Source: Venatoribacter pacificus
GTDB lineage: Bacteria; Pseudomonadota; Gammaproteobacteria; Pseudomonadales; Oceanobacteraceae
Reading direction: 5' to 3'
DNA length: 64,000 bases
Assembly: GCF_025318105.1 (NCBI RefSeq)
Contig: NZ_JAOANI010000028.1
Location: 496,001 to 560,000 of the forward strand
Shown: positions 18,015-27,095 of the stretch, in pieces
Numbering within the stretch: the first letter of the stretch is position 1
How the letters are laid out: each line of letters opens with the position of its first letter
Made by a program: the position numbers and the translations under genes
The notes under the pieces: model-generated
What the model was told of the DNA's origin: nothing
The model's input: the letters and a program-made list of their open reading frames with translations, nothing else
The model's database searches: none

Positions 18015-18031
18015 ACCGAGCTGTTATCGGT
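18015..18031. promoter_or_regulatory. Candidate operator between BlaI-like and TonB receptor genes
   Basis: ACCGA and TCGGT flank a seven-base spacer just upstream of the BlaI-like start. It lies in the divergent control region and is the clearest dyad seen there, but it does not match the TACA-n2-TGTA core of known BlaI boxes. Confidence 0.25.
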
Positions 18032-18146
18032 ATTGGTCAGTGCTGATAAGTTGCTGTTCATACGATGATATTTTCATTAATAAAGACCCGGCAGGCAATC
18101 ATGCATCGCTGTCGGGCTGGCAGTTAAACGGACATTGAGGATAAAG

Positions 18147-20240
18147 ATGAATATGCAGCCTGTAGGCCTTTTATTGCTGGGGTTACCTGTGCTTGCGCTG
18201 GCCCAGCAGACACCACTTGCGGACAACGCAGGGGCCGTTGAAATTAACGGTGCAGCCAAACTGGATAACCAGATCGTGACCGCCAGAGAAAAACTGCTGG
18301 GTGAGGCGATGTCGGCATCGCAGGGCTATGTCAGCGGTGAAGAAATTAACAGCCGGCCGTTGTTGCGCACCGGCGAAGTGCTGGAACTTGTGCCCGGCTT
18401 AGTCGTCACCCAGCACAGCGGCAGCGGTAAAGCGAACCAGTATTTTCTGCGCGGCTTTAATCTCGATCACGGCACCGATTTCGCCACCTTTGTTGATGGT
18501 ATGCCGGTCAATATGCGCACCCACGGCCACGGTCAGGGTTATACCGATCTTAATTTTATTATTCCGGAAAGCATTGGCTCGCTGAGTTATCAGAAGGGCA
18601 GTTACTACGCCGATGTCGGTGATTTCAGTGGTGCGGGCAGCGCGTCTGTGCAAACGGCTGATGCGTTTGCACAGGGGCTGGCGCAGCTGAGTCTGGGCGA
18701 AGATCAGTATCGCCGTGCGGTGCTGCTCGACAGTCTGAGCAATGCCCAGGGCGACTGGTTGTATGCGCTGGAGCGCAATGCCTACGATGGCCCCTGGAGT
18801 GATATTCGCGAAGATCTGGATAAAACCAGTGTGCTGCTCAAGCATCGCCGTACATTGGCTGGCGGCAAGCTGAGCCTGTCCTTTATGGGCTACGACAACC
18901 AGTGGAACAGCGCCGACCAGATTCCGCAGCGTGCGGTCGACAGCGGCCTGATCGACGAGCTGGGTTCGCTGAACGACAGCGTGGGCGGCCAATCCAGCCG
19001 CTACAGCCTGAATGCCATCTGGCAACGCGACGGTATTCAGGCTTCTGCTTATGCCATCCGTTACGACATGAACCTGTGGTCGGACTTCACCTATTTTCTC
19101 GACGATACCGTCAATGGCGACCAATTTGAACAGGTTGATGATCGCTGGATTTACGGTGGTCAGCTCAGCTATCTCTGGCACTCAGAGATAGCCGGTCTGG
19201 CGATGAGCAACCGTATCGGCGCCGACCTGCGCTATGACGATATTGGCGAAGTCGGTCTGTATCACAGTAAAGAACGTCAGCGTATCGGAACTGTCCGCAG
19301 TGACCGTGTAGGCGAACTCAGCACCGGTCTCTACGCCGAAAACACCCTGTACTGGAATGAACGCGTGCGTACCGTGCTGGGCGTGCGCTACGACCACTAC
19401 CGCTTTGATGTGCAAAGCCGGGTTAGCAGCAACAAAAACGGCGTCGATCTGAGTGCCAACAGCGGTAAGGCCAGCGATGACAATATTGCGTTAAAAGGCA
19501 GCGTGATTGTGGCCCTGAACCGCGACTGGGAAAGCTATTTGGCGGCGGGGCAGGGACTGCACTCGAACGATGCCCGTGGCACCACCATTCAGGTTGATCC
19601 GGCCGATGGCAGTGCCGTGGAGGCGGTTGATCCGCTGGTGGATTCAATGGGCTATGAGGTCGGTGTGCGCGGTGTTATGGCCGGGCGTCTGAGCACTTCT
19701 CTGGCGCTGTGGCAGCTGGATCTCGACAGCGAACTGCTGTTTGTCGGTGATGCCGGTAATACCGAAGCCAGCCGTGCCTCACGGCGCAAAGGGCTGGAAA
19801 TGACGCTCTATTATCAGCTGAACGAGCGCTGGAATATGGATCTGGAATACGCCTGGACCAAGGCAGAATTACGCGGCAATTCGGCCGACGGTAATGAGAT
19901 TCCCGGTGCGGTTAAAAATGTAGTGCAGGCGGGTATCAGCAGCCAGCGCGGTGAAGGCTGGTTTGGCAGTCTGCGCCTGCGCTATTTTGGTGAGCGGCCG
20001 CTGGTGGAAGATGGTTCGGTCACCTCCGATCCGACCACGGTGGTGAACCTGCGCAGCGGCTACAGCCTGAACAGCTGGGTATTCAGTGCCGATGTACTTA
20101 ACCTGTTCGACAGCCGCGATCACGATATTGATTACTGGTACGCCTCGCGTTTGCCGGGTGAAAGCAGCGAGCAGGAGGATATTCATTACCATGTGATCGA
20201 ACCGCGCACTGTGCGTCTGGCGGCGGCGTATCAGTTCTGA
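18147..20240 (+). CDS. TonB-dependent outer-membrane receptor
   Basis: The 697-residue protein has a signal peptide (MNMQPVGLLLLGLPVLALAQ), a plug domain (about 50-170) with GEVLELVPGLVVTQHSGSG, NQYFLRGFNLDHGTDFATFV and DGMPVNMRTHGHGQGYTDLN, then a 22-strand-type barrel ending in AAAYQF, the terminal aromatic needed for BAM insertion. It imports a scarce ligand with TonB energy; the ligand is not evident. Start 18147 is used rather than TTG 18135 because GAGG lies six bases before the ATG. The divergent BlaI and M56 genes suggest induction through proteolysis of a repressor. The three genes sit between two otherwise neighbouring conserved genes, which suggests insertion as a unit. Confidence 0.93.
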   Translation: MNMQPVGLLLLGLPVLALAQQTPLADNAGAVEINGAAKLDNQIVTAREKLLGEAMSASQGYVSGEEINSRPLLRTGEVLELVPGLVVTQHSGSGKANQYFLRGFNLDHGTDFATFVDGMPVNMRTHGHGQGYTDLNFIIPESIGSLSYQKGSYYADVGDFSGAGSASVQTADAFAQGLAQLSLGEDQYRRAVLLDSLSNAQGDWLYALERNAYDGPWSDIREDLDKTSVLLKHRRTLAGGKLSLSFMGYDNQWNSADQIPQRAVDSGLIDELGSLNDSVGGQSSRYSLNAIWQRDGIQASAYAIRYDMNLWSDFTYFLDDTVNGDQFEQVDDRWIYGGQLSYLWHSEIAGLAMSNRIGADLRYDDIGEVGLYHSKERQRIGTVRSDRVGELSTGLYAENTLYWNERVRTVLGVRYDHYRFDVQSRVSSNKNGVDLSANSGKASDDNIALKGSVIVALNRDWESYLAAGQGLHSNDARGTTIQVDPADGSAVEAVDPLVDSMGYEVGVRGVMAGRLSTSLALWQLDLDSELLFVGDAGNTEASRASRRKGLEMTLYYQLNERWNMDLEYAWTKAELRGNSADGNEIPGAVKNVVQAGISSQRGEGWFGSLRLRYFGERPLVEDGSVTSDPTTVVNLRSGYSLNSWVFSADVLNLFDSRDHDIDYWYASRLPGESSEQEDIHYHVIEPRTVRLAAAYQF

Positions 20241-20267
20241 TACGGCACTGTTTCTGCGAGCGAGCGA

Positions 20268-20708
20268 TCAGCCAAACACATTCTGCAGCCATTCAAACTG
20301 CACCGGCTGGCCGCTGCCCGACATCACGTCAAAGCGGCAGTCGGGCGGTGCAGCGCCGTAATGTTTCTGCAGATAATGTTGGGCGGTTTTGAGTAAACGC
20401 TGTTGCTTGTGGTGGGTAATGCTTTCAGCGCCGCTGCCGTGGGTGTGGTTGGCGCGATAACGCACCTCAACAAACACCAGCACGTTACCGTGGCGCATAA
20501 TCAGGTCGATTTCACCGCCGCGGATGGTGTAATTGCGGGTAACGGCTTTCAGCCCCTGACGCTTAAGGAAGTGTTCGGCGGCCTGTTCAATCTCAGCGCC
20601 TTTTGTGCGTGTTGCAGGCTTTTCTGCAGCACGGGTTTCAGCGGCAGAGGAATTCTCTGCCGTTTGTTCTGAATCCTGCGGGTTTTTGTCTTTGCGGGTA
20701 AACCACAT
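20268..20708 (-). CDS. yraN: UPF0102 YraN-family nuclease-like protein
   Basis: The 146-residue protein has a charged N-terminal extension (about 1-35) before the conserved core GAEIEQAAEHFLKRQGLKAV. GGEIDLIMRHGNVLVFVEVR carries the E-D-ExR/K restriction-endonuclease-like motif of the family. The biochemical role is not firmly established. It follows lpoA by 36 bases on the same strand, as in many gammaproteobacteria. Confident family assignment; function unknown. Confidence 0.92.
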   Translation of the reverse strand: MWFTRKDKNPQDSEQTAENSSAAETRAAEKPATRTKGAEIEQAAEHFLKRQGLKAVTRNYTIRGGEIDLIMRHGNVLVFVEVRYRANHTHGSGAESITHHKQQRLLKTAQHYLQKHYGAAPPDCRFDVMSGSGQPVQFEWLQNVFG

Positions 20709-20744
20709 GGCATCCTTGCCCCGTGAATTGTGCGGTGTGAGTAC

Positions 20745-22547
20745 TCAGCGTCTGGCTAAACGCTGCGGCCGGCCAGAGCGGAACTGGGTACATTCGGTAC
20801 GGCGGTGAATGCGGCGCTCGTGATCCAGCGCCAGCGCGCCGGTACTGCCAAACATCTGGCTGTGCGGGAATACTTCCAGCTGTTTTAACCGTGGCAGCAG
20901 GCGGAAAGCATCCACGCCCATGGCGTATAAGCGGGCATAGCCGCCCTGACCATTCGGCATCACTTTTTCTACGGTGCGGTACAGCTCGCTGCTTTCCAGC
21001 AGCCAGGGCACATCACAGAACTGCACGCCATTCAGGTCGCGGTCTTTGGTTGGATTCGGTTCGCCGGAATACACATGCGAGGTGGCGTACACCGGCAGAT
21101 CACCGGCAAAGTTAAACGCCAGCGTTGGCTTGATCTGGCGGGCCTGCTGCGGCAGGGCAACCATAAATACCCAATCGACATCCTGACGGCGGCGTGGCTC
21201 AAATTCGGTGCTCTGGCGCAACAGACGGCGCATGGTCTGATAGCGCTTCTGGCTGTCGTCGACGTTCAGCAGCGCTTTGATTTCCGGGTTGTAGTCCTGG
21301 CGGTTCGGGTAAAAACGCTGTTCGCCGATTTCACCGCCCAGCTCCAGCCAGCGCTGTTCAAAGGCGGCATAAATACGCTCGCCCCAGTTACCCTTGGGCA
21401 CCATCACCAGTGCGCGGCGCAGGCCATCGGTCCAGGCTTTTTCGGCAATCTGTACCGCTTCGTCTTCGGCGGCCAGGCCGTATTGGTACAGGTTGGCCGG
21501 GGTGGTTTCGGCTTCGGCACGATCACCGTAATTCAGGGCCAGCGTTGGCAGTGGCAGGGTTTCACGCTGTTGCAGCGCCTGCACCTGCATTTTGTTGATC
21601 GGCCCGATCACCCACTGCGCACCATCGAGTTGTGCCTGAGCGTAGGCAACGTCGATGTCGCCGTATTTCTGGCTGTCGTACAGGTGTACTTGCGGAATGG
21701 CGTAGCCTTTATCGAGGGATTCGTAATAGGCGGCCATAAAACCATCGCGGATGGCGCCGCCGGTTTTTTCCAGTGGACCGGATAACGGCAGCAGGAGTGC
21801 AACACTGTGCGGACGGTTAGCCGCCAGATCAGCCAGCAGCGCCAGACCGCCGGGTAATTGTTTGGCGGCAGGGTGAGCCGGATTTTGTTCGCGCCACGTC
21901 GTTACCGCCGCCAGATGTTCGTCCAGTGTCAGGCGGGAGTTACGCGAAATAGCCGCCAGCCGCAGCCAGTCACCAAACTGGGTAGCCGGGGTTTTTTCTG
22001 CCCATTCAAGCAGCTCGACTTCCGGCATGGCCATTAAATCCTGCCAGATTTGCTCATGATTCTGCTCGCGTTGCTCCGGGTTTAACGCGCCGGATAAAAA
22101 ATCGCGCTCGCGCGCGGCGGCCAGATATTCGCCATTGCTTTCGTACCAGCGCGCTTTTAACAGGCTGGCGCGCAGTTCCTGCTCTGGCGTGGCGTAATCC
22201 ATGCGCTGGCTCAGCTGGCTCAGATATTCACCGGCAATCTCCGGTTCGTTGCTGCCCAGATGCAGTTGCGCCGACAGCAGCAGGAACTCCACCTGTTCTT
22301 GCGGAGTGAGCACGCGCTCGTGCAGCAGTTGCAATTGCAGCGCAGCATTGCCAAACTCGCCGTCGTCGAGTTCGCCGCGAATCTGCTGCATTAATACTGA
22401 ATTACTCTGACGACTGCTTTCGGTAAGGCTGCTGCCTTCCAGTCCGGTTTGTCCCGGTGTGGTTGAACAGCCGCTTAAACCCAGACCCGCGCTGACAACC
22501 AGCAGCGATAATCCGCGTAACCAACGATCAGGTAAGTTTCCCCGCAT
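20745..22547 (-). CDS. lpoA: Penicillin-binding protein activator LpoA (LppC/YraM)
   Basis: Outer-membrane lipoprotein that activates the bifunctional peptidoglycan synthase PBP1A from outside. The 600-residue protein has a signal ending in a lipobox (LSGC, C27), a helical TPR-like N-domain (about 40-260) and a periplasmic-binding-protein-like C-domain beginning near SVALLLPLSGPLEKTGGAIR. MRGNLPDRW is taken as the start because it puts the lipobox at normal depth; an upstream in-frame ATG at 22577 would extend into rsmI. Its start codon overlaps the divergent rsmI start codon, so the two promoters must lie inside each other's coding region. Confidence 0.95.
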   Translation of the reverse strand: MRGNLPDRWLRGLSLLVVSAGLGLSGCSTTPGQTGLEGSSLTESSRQSNSVLMQQIRGELDDGEFGNAALQLQLLHERVLTPQEQVEFLLLSAQLHLGSNEPEIAGEYLSQLSQRMDYATPEQELRASLLKARWYESNGEYLAAARERDFLSGALNPEQREQNHEQIWQDLMAMPEVELLEWAEKTPATQFGDWLRLAAISRNSRLTLDEHLAAVTTWREQNPAHPAAKQLPGGLALLADLAANRPHSVALLLPLSGPLEKTGGAIRDGFMAAYYESLDKGYAIPQVHLYDSQKYGDIDVAYAQAQLDGAQWVIGPINKMQVQALQQRETLPLPTLALNYGDRAEAETTPANLYQYGLAAEDEAVQIAEKAWTDGLRRALVMVPKGNWGERIYAAFEQRWLELGGEIGEQRFYPNRQDYNPEIKALLNVDDSQKRYQTMRRLLRQSTEFEPRRRQDVDWVFMVALPQQARQIKPTLAFNFAGDLPVYATSHVYSGEPNPTKDRDLNGVQFCDVPWLLESSELYRTVEKVMPNGQGGYARLYAMGVDAFRLLPRLKQLEVFPHSQMFGSTGALALDHERRIHRRTECTQFRSGRPQRLARR

Positions 22548-23406
22548 GACTTCAGATCCCAGAATGCAGGTCGGCACGTTTTACGTCGTGGCGACACCCA
22601 TTGGTAATTTGGCTGACCTCACCGAGCGTGCAAAGCAGGTGCTGACCAGCGTTGATGTAATTGCCTGCGAGGATACCAGACATACCGCAAAATTACTCCA
22701 GCACCTCGGCCTGCGAAAGCCGCTGTTATCGGTGCACGAACACAACGAACGCGAGCGCGTAGAACAGATTGCCCGCCACCTGGAACAGGGCCAGAGCATG
22801 GCGCTGGTATCCGATGCCGGTACGCCATTAATTTCCGATCCGGGATATCCTTTGGTGCAGGCGCTGCGCGCGCGCGGGCTGAATGTCAGCCCGATTCCCG
22901 GCGTCAGCGCCATTATTACCGCCCTGAGCGCGGCTGGCCTGCCGACTGACCGTTTTACCTTTGAAGGTTTCCTGCCGCATAAAAGCGGTGCCAAACGCGA
23001 AAAATTACTGGCTCAGGAACAGGAAGCACGCACCCTGGTGTACTACGAATCCAAACACCGGATTCTCGATACCCTGGAAGTCATGGCCGAGGTTTTTGGC
23101 GCAGAACGTCAAGCCTGTGTTGCACGCGAATTAACCAAAACCTTCGAGACTTTTTATCACGGCACATTGCCAGGCATTCTCAGCCAGCTGCAGGCGGATG
23201 CCGACCAGCAGAAGGGTGAGTTCGTGGTGATGATCGCCGGCAACCCCGATCCGGCCCCGGCCAGCGAAGTCGACAGCAACAAATTGTTCCGCCTGCTGCT
23301 GGCCGAACTGCCACCGAAAAAAGCCGCGGCCATTATCGCCGACCTGACCGGCGAGAATAAAAAAGAGCTGTACCAGAAAGCACTGGAGATGCAGGGGAAG
23401 GTTTAA
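22546..23406 (+). CDS. rsmI: 16S rRNA (cytidine(1402)-2'-O)-methyltransferase
   Basis: Methylates the 2'-OH of C1402 in 16S rRNA using SAM. The 286-residue protein has the tetrapyrrole-methylase fold: GTFYVVATPIGNLADLTERA at the start, VIACEDTRHTAKLLQHLGL, VSDAGTPLISDPGYPLV, IPGVSAIITALSAAGLPTD, and a C-terminal helical tail with PPKKAAAIIADLTG. ATG 22546 is chosen (GGTAAG nine bases upstream); the longer frame from 22459 would run back through the antisense lpoA signal region. It lies next to lpoA and rnpB as in Pseudomonas. Confidence 0.96.
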   Translation: MTSDPRMQVGTFYVVATPIGNLADLTERAKQVLTSVDVIACEDTRHTAKLLQHLGLRKPLLSVHEHNERERVEQIARHLEQGQSMALVSDAGTPLISDPGYPLVQALRARGLNVSPIPGVSAIITALSAAGLPTDRFTFEGFLPHKSGAKREKLLAQEQEARTLVYYESKHRILDTLEVMAEVFGAERQACVARELTKTFETFYHGTLPGILSQLQADADQQKGEFVVMIAGNPDPAPASEVDSNKLFRLLLAELPPKKAAAIIADLTGENKKELYQKALEMQGKV

Positions 23407-23470
23407 ACACAGGCGTCTGCGGGTATTCCACTTCGCCGCAGATAATTGACCGAATACGATGGTTGATTCA

Positions 23471-23542
23471 GTGGGAGTGACTTTCAGTAGTGGGAGTGAC
23501 TTTCAGTCACGATTATCAGCGCGGCAGAAATGCCGCTCCCAC
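23471..23542. repeat. REP-like palindromic repeats
   Basis: GTGGGAGTGACTTTCAG occurs twice (23471-23487 and 23490-23506), followed by a GCGGCA/TGCCGC hairpin ending in CCGCTCCCAC (to 23542), which is complementary to the repeat head. This is the general form of REP elements between genes in Pseudomonas relatives. Similar pieces occur near 24839 and 35668. Confidence 0.6.
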
Positions 23543-23560
23543 AGGCCTGGTTATCTCCCT

Positions 23561-23998
23561 TTCCTGCAGAACCTGCGCCCGAATACCGGTCTAGCGCCAG
23601 ACAGTTTGGTTACTCTTATTTGTTCCTGTAAATCCGACCTGTGTTCTGGCTATTGTTTTCCTTTCCTGTAGATTCCGCGCCCGAATACCGGCTTAGCGCC
23701 AGACAGTCTGGCTATTACTGCTCGTTCCTGTAGATTCCGCGCCGAATACCGGCTTAGCGCCAGACAGTCTGGCTATTACTGCTCGTTCCTGTAGATTCCG
23801 CGCCCGAATACCGGCTTAGCGCAAGACGGTCTGGCTATTACAGCTCGTTCCTGTAGAACTGGCGCCCGAATACTGGTCTGGCTATTGTTTTCCTTTCCTG
23901 TAGATTCCGCGCCCGAATACTGGTCTAGCGCCAGACAGTCTGGCCGGCGGGTTCAGTTTTTATAGCACTTACTCTGTATTCCTGTAGAATCCGCGCCC
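23561..23998 (+). repeat. Degenerate ~61-bp repeats resembling the rnpB promoter and 5' end
   Basis: Seven or eight units start with TTCCTGTAGATTCCGCGCCC or close variants, near 23561, 23623, 23663, 23725, 23786, 23847, 23895 and 23979. Most continue as CGAATACCGGCTTAGCGCCA then GACAGTCTGGC. The last unit is the real rnpB promoter and start (CCTGTAGAATCCGCGCCCGG followed by AGTCGGCCAGACAGTCG). The earlier units therefore look like partial copies of the -10 region, the GC-rich discriminator and the first ~20 transcribed bases. There is no open reading frame of interest. Confidence 0.85.
23960..23998 (+). promoter_or_regulatory. rnpB promoter
   Basis: A -10-like TAGAAT at 23985-23990 is preceded by TG and followed by a GC-rich discriminator (CCGCGCCC), eight bases before the expected RNA start at 23999. 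A GC-rich discriminator is typical of stable-RNA promoters under growth-rate control. No good -35 hexamer was found. Confidence 0.55.
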
Positions 23999-24359
<361 letters not shown>

Positions 24360-24368
24360 TTCTATTTA

Positions 24369-24406
24369 AAAGCCCATACAAACGCGAGTTTGTATGGGCT
24401 TTTTCT
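24369..24406 (+). terminator. rnpB intrinsic terminator
   Basis: AGCCCATACAAAC/GTTTGTATGGGCT stem followed by TTTTTC, ten bases after the P1 helix. It is the first of four terminators, the others being inside the tandem repeats downstream. Confidence 0.93.
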
Positions 24407-24432
24407 TTGGTCCTAAGCCGGTTCAGCCGGAA

Positions 24433-24830
24433 CAGTGACTGCCCACGACGACGATTCAGAAACTCAGGGCTTATCGGCTGACTCCACTTATTTAAAAGCC
24501 CCTGCAGGCTAACGTTTGCAGGGGCTTTTTCTTTGGCAGCGTTTCGCCGGTTTCTGTCGGGACAGTGACTGCCCACGACGACGATTCAGAAACTCAGGGC
24601 TTATCGGCTGACTTCTTTTATTTAAAAGCCCCTGCAGGCTAACGTTTGCAGGGGCTTTTTCTTTGGCAGCGTTTCGCCGGTTTCTGTCGGGACAGTGACT
24701 GTCCACGACGACGATCCAGAAACTCAGGGCTTAGCGGCTGACTCCTTTTATTAAAGAGCCCATACAAATGCGAGTTTGTATGGGCTTTTTCTTTGCCAGC
24801 GTTTCGCCGGTTTCCGTCGGGGCAGTGACT
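24433..24830 (+). repeat. Three 130-bp tandem copies of the rnpB 3' tail plus terminator
   Basis: Units start at 24433, 24563 and 24693 (exact 130-base period); a fourth begins at 24823 and stops. Each contains CAGTGACTG(C/T)CCACGACG, CTCAGGGCTTATCGGCTGAC and a complete terminator hairpin (24497-24530, 24627-24660, 24757-24790), all echoing the last ~40 bases of rnpB and its terminator. Hairpins of units one and two share a stem (AGCCCCTGCA); unit three has the stem of the original rnpB terminator. E. coli rnpB is also known to be followed by tandem repeats of its 3' end. Confidence 0.92.
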
Positions 24831-24831
24831 G

Positions 24832-25137
24832 TCTATGTTGTGGGAGCGGATCTTATCCGCGATCGCAGTAGTATATACAGCTTGTTAATCTGGTTTACAT
24901 CATCCGTTCGCCCTGAGCAACGAGGAACGAGTATGTCGAAGGGTGCACAGCGCGGAGCAGTGGATAAGTAAATTTGCACCGATCAAACGCACATCAAAGT
25001 AAAATCGGCAGGCAATTAATGCCTGAGTATCAGTATGATCACCAGAAATAAGATTTAACTTTAATTAGTGTTAACAGGCCCTAAACATGCATCATAAAAA
25101 CTATCCAGATAGCATTTTTCAGTAACGAGTAAAAAAT
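24832..25137. other. Intergenic region with dispersed repeats
   Basis: No gene seen. It holds a REP-like hairpin (GTGGGAGCGGATCTTATCCG, 24839-24858 onward). Around 24908-24946 are CGTTCGCCCTGAGC and GTCGAAGGGTG, the arms of a repeat common in many proteobacterial genomes. The last 150 bases are AT-rich and should hold the promoter of the next gene. Confidence 0.6.
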
Positions 25138-25722
25138 ATGCACAAAATTCAGTGTCAATGCGGGGCTCTTAGTGGTCATGTTCGGGGGGGCGGAACCTGT
25201 AGTCGGGTGGTATGTTACTGTGCTGACTGTCAGGCTTTTGCGAAATTTTTAGGCAGGGCAGGTGATGTTCTGGATGCACAGGGAGGGACTGAAATTGTGC
25301 AGTTGGCACAGCCCCGTGTGGTTTTTTCACAAGGTAAGGAGCATCTCGCGGCTGTGCGGCTTAGTGATCAGGGGATGATCCGCTGGTATGCCGCCTGCTG
25401 TAACACTCCCCTTGGTAATACGCTGCCTGATCCTAAGGTTTCATTTATCGGTCTTATTCATTCGGTGCTTGATCATGCAAAAATAGCGGACGACTTTGGC
25501 AAAAATATCGCGATAGTCAATGTGGATTCTGCTACAGGAGAGCCGAAGCCGAAGCAAAAAGGACTCCCCGGTATGGTTGTAAGATTTTTGTGGATTATTT
25601 TATCTATGCGCATCGGCGGAAAGTATCGTAAGTCTCCATTTTTTACTGACTCTGGTGAACCTGTTGTGTCACCCGTTATACTCAGTGGCGAAGAGTTAAA
25701 TAATTTAAAAAATACCCTGTGA
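25138..25722 (+). CDS. DUF6151 / GFA-like zinc protein
   Basis: The 194-residue protein has a cysteine pattern of the GFA/CENP-V type: C6-x-C8 (CQCGA), C26-x-C28 with C31 (VVCYCADCQAF) and a CC pair in YAACCNTPLGNT. In this superfamily the cysteines bind structural zinc, and some members act on glutathione adducts. The middle and end match the DUF6151 group as I remember it. No operon partner is obvious and the activity is unknown. Confidence 0.7.
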   Translation: MHKIQCQCGALSGHVRGGGTCSRVVCYCADCQAFAKFLGRAGDVLDAQGGTEIVQLAQPRVVFSQGKEHLAAVRLSDQGMIRWYAACCNTPLGNTLPDPKVSFIGLIHSVLDHAKIADDFGKNIAIVNVDSATGEPKPKQKGLPGMVVRFLWIILSMRIGGKYRKSPFFTDSGEPVVSPVILSGEELNNLKNTL

Positions 25723-25800
25723 TAAGGTGTTATGTATTTACAGCGTCATGGGCTATAAACCCTGTAGTGACGGTGATTACCAGGTTAACCAGAAATCGCT

Positions 25801-26580
25801 ATGATTGAACCCGCTGTTAAAAAAGAGATCCTTACCCGCATTGAAAATGCCGAAAAAGAGCACGGTGTTCGTGTTCTTTACGCGGTTGAATCGGGTAGCC
25901 GTGCCTGGGGATTCGAGTCACCGAACAGTGATTACGATGTGCGGTTTATCTATGCCCATCCTAAAGACTGGTATGTGGCGGTGGATCTGGAAGATAAGCG
26001 CGATATTATCGAGTATCCGATTGTGGATGAGATCGACATCAACGGCTGGGATATTCGTAAAGCCTTAAAGCTGTTCTCGCGCTCGAATCCGGCCTTTGTC
26101 GAGTGGCTGCAGTCTCCTGTTGTTTACCTTGATCGCGGTGATTTTGCGCGCAGGTCGCGTGAGCTGCTGAGTACGGTCTACTGCGTTGAAAAAGGGATTT
26201 ACCACTACCGCAGCATGGCGAAAACGAACTATCGGGGTTATCTGCGTGATGATCTGGTGCCAATTAAGAAATACTTTTATGTGTTACGGCCGTTACTGTC
26301 CATTATGTGGCTGGAGAAATACCGCGAGCCGGCACCCATTGAGTTTGAAACTCTGCGCCAGCTGATTGCCGGCGACAGCAAACTGAATGGACAGATATCA
26401 GCATTATTGGAGCGCAAGAAGAGAAGCCTGGAAAAGGAACTTGCACCGCCGATTCCGGAGCTGAATCAGTTTATCGAATCTGAATTAGAGCGTCTGGAAT
26501 CCTTTGCTGACAGTACGGGGAAAGGGCAGTCGGTAATGGACGAGCTGAATATTTTATTTCACGAGTGTCTGGTTTTCTGA
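25801..26580 (+). CDS. Nucleotidyltransferase-like protein (RlaP/YcgL group)
   Basis: The 259-residue protein has the nucleotidyltransferase signature ESGSRAWGFESPNSDYDVRF, with GSRAWGF (32-38) and the metal-binding Asp pair at D44/D46, as in COG3541 / RNA-ligase-associated proteins. Relatives are thought to transfer nucleotides, but the substrate here is unknown. No RNA ligase gene lies beside it. The C-terminal half is helical. It is followed at 46 bases by a DUF1801-like gene, possibly in one transcript. Confidence 0.78.
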   Translation: MIEPAVKKEILTRIENAEKEHGVRVLYAVESGSRAWGFESPNSDYDVRFIYAHPKDWYVAVDLEDKRDIIEYPIVDEIDINGWDIRKALKLFSRSNPAFVEWLQSPVVYLDRGDFARRSRELLSTVYCVEKGIYHYRSMAKTNYRGYLRDDLVPIKKYFYVLRPLLSIMWLEKYREPAPIEFETLRQLIAGDSKLNGQISALLERKKRSLEKELAPPIPELNQFIESELERLESFADSTGKGQSVMDELNILFHECLVF

Positions 26581-26626
26581 AGCATCAGGATAGGCATCTT
26601 TCGTTTGTCTGATGTGGAGGTTTTTA

Positions 26627-27031
26627 ATGGATAAGAGCGTAAAAACACGGTTTGAAAATTACCCTGATGCCGTGCGGAACAAACTCGAAGTGCTGCGGAA
26701 CCTGATTTTAAAAACCGCAGGACATTTGCAGCTGGGTGCCATTGAAGAATCTCTGAAATGGGGGGAGCCAAGTTACCACGTTAAAACCGGCAGTCCGATC
26801 CGGATCGACTGGAAGCCTGATACTCCGCATAACTGCTATGTGTTTTTTAACTGCAACACCAAGCTGGTTGATACCTTCCGGGTTTTGTATGGCGATGTGC
26901 TGGCCTTTCAGGGCAACAGGACCATTGTATTAAACCTTTCCGCTGCGCTGCCTGAACCTGTGCTGCGCCATTGTATTGAGCTTGCCCTGACTTATAAAAA
27001 ACGTAAGCATCTTCCTTTGTTAGGAGCCTGA
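26627..27031 (+). CDS. DUF1801-domain protein
   Basis: The 134-residue protein resembles the small DUF1801 (YdhG-like) fold: FENYPDAVRNKLEVLRNLIL, EESLKWGEPSYHVKTG and a central YVFFNCNTKLVDTFR. ATG 26627 is chosen over 26612 because GGAGG lies six bases before it. Function of the family is not established. Confidence 0.7.
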   Translation: MDKSVKTRFENYPDAVRNKLEVLRNLILKTAGHLQLGAIEESLKWGEPSYHVKTGSPIRIDWKPDTPHNCYVFFNCNTKLVDTFRVLYGDVLAFQGNRTIVLNLSAALPEPVLRHCIELALTYKKRKHLPLLGA

Positions 27032-27095
27032 CGGTTTCGGCTCTGCGGTTGCCTCAAAAATCTGTTGATTTCTCTCCGTCTTAATTTCTCGCTTT

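Noticed and set aside
18399..19181. 260-codon frame antisense to the TonB receptor
   Set aside because: The sense strand has the full TonB receptor motifs; the antisense frame is a codon-bias shadow.
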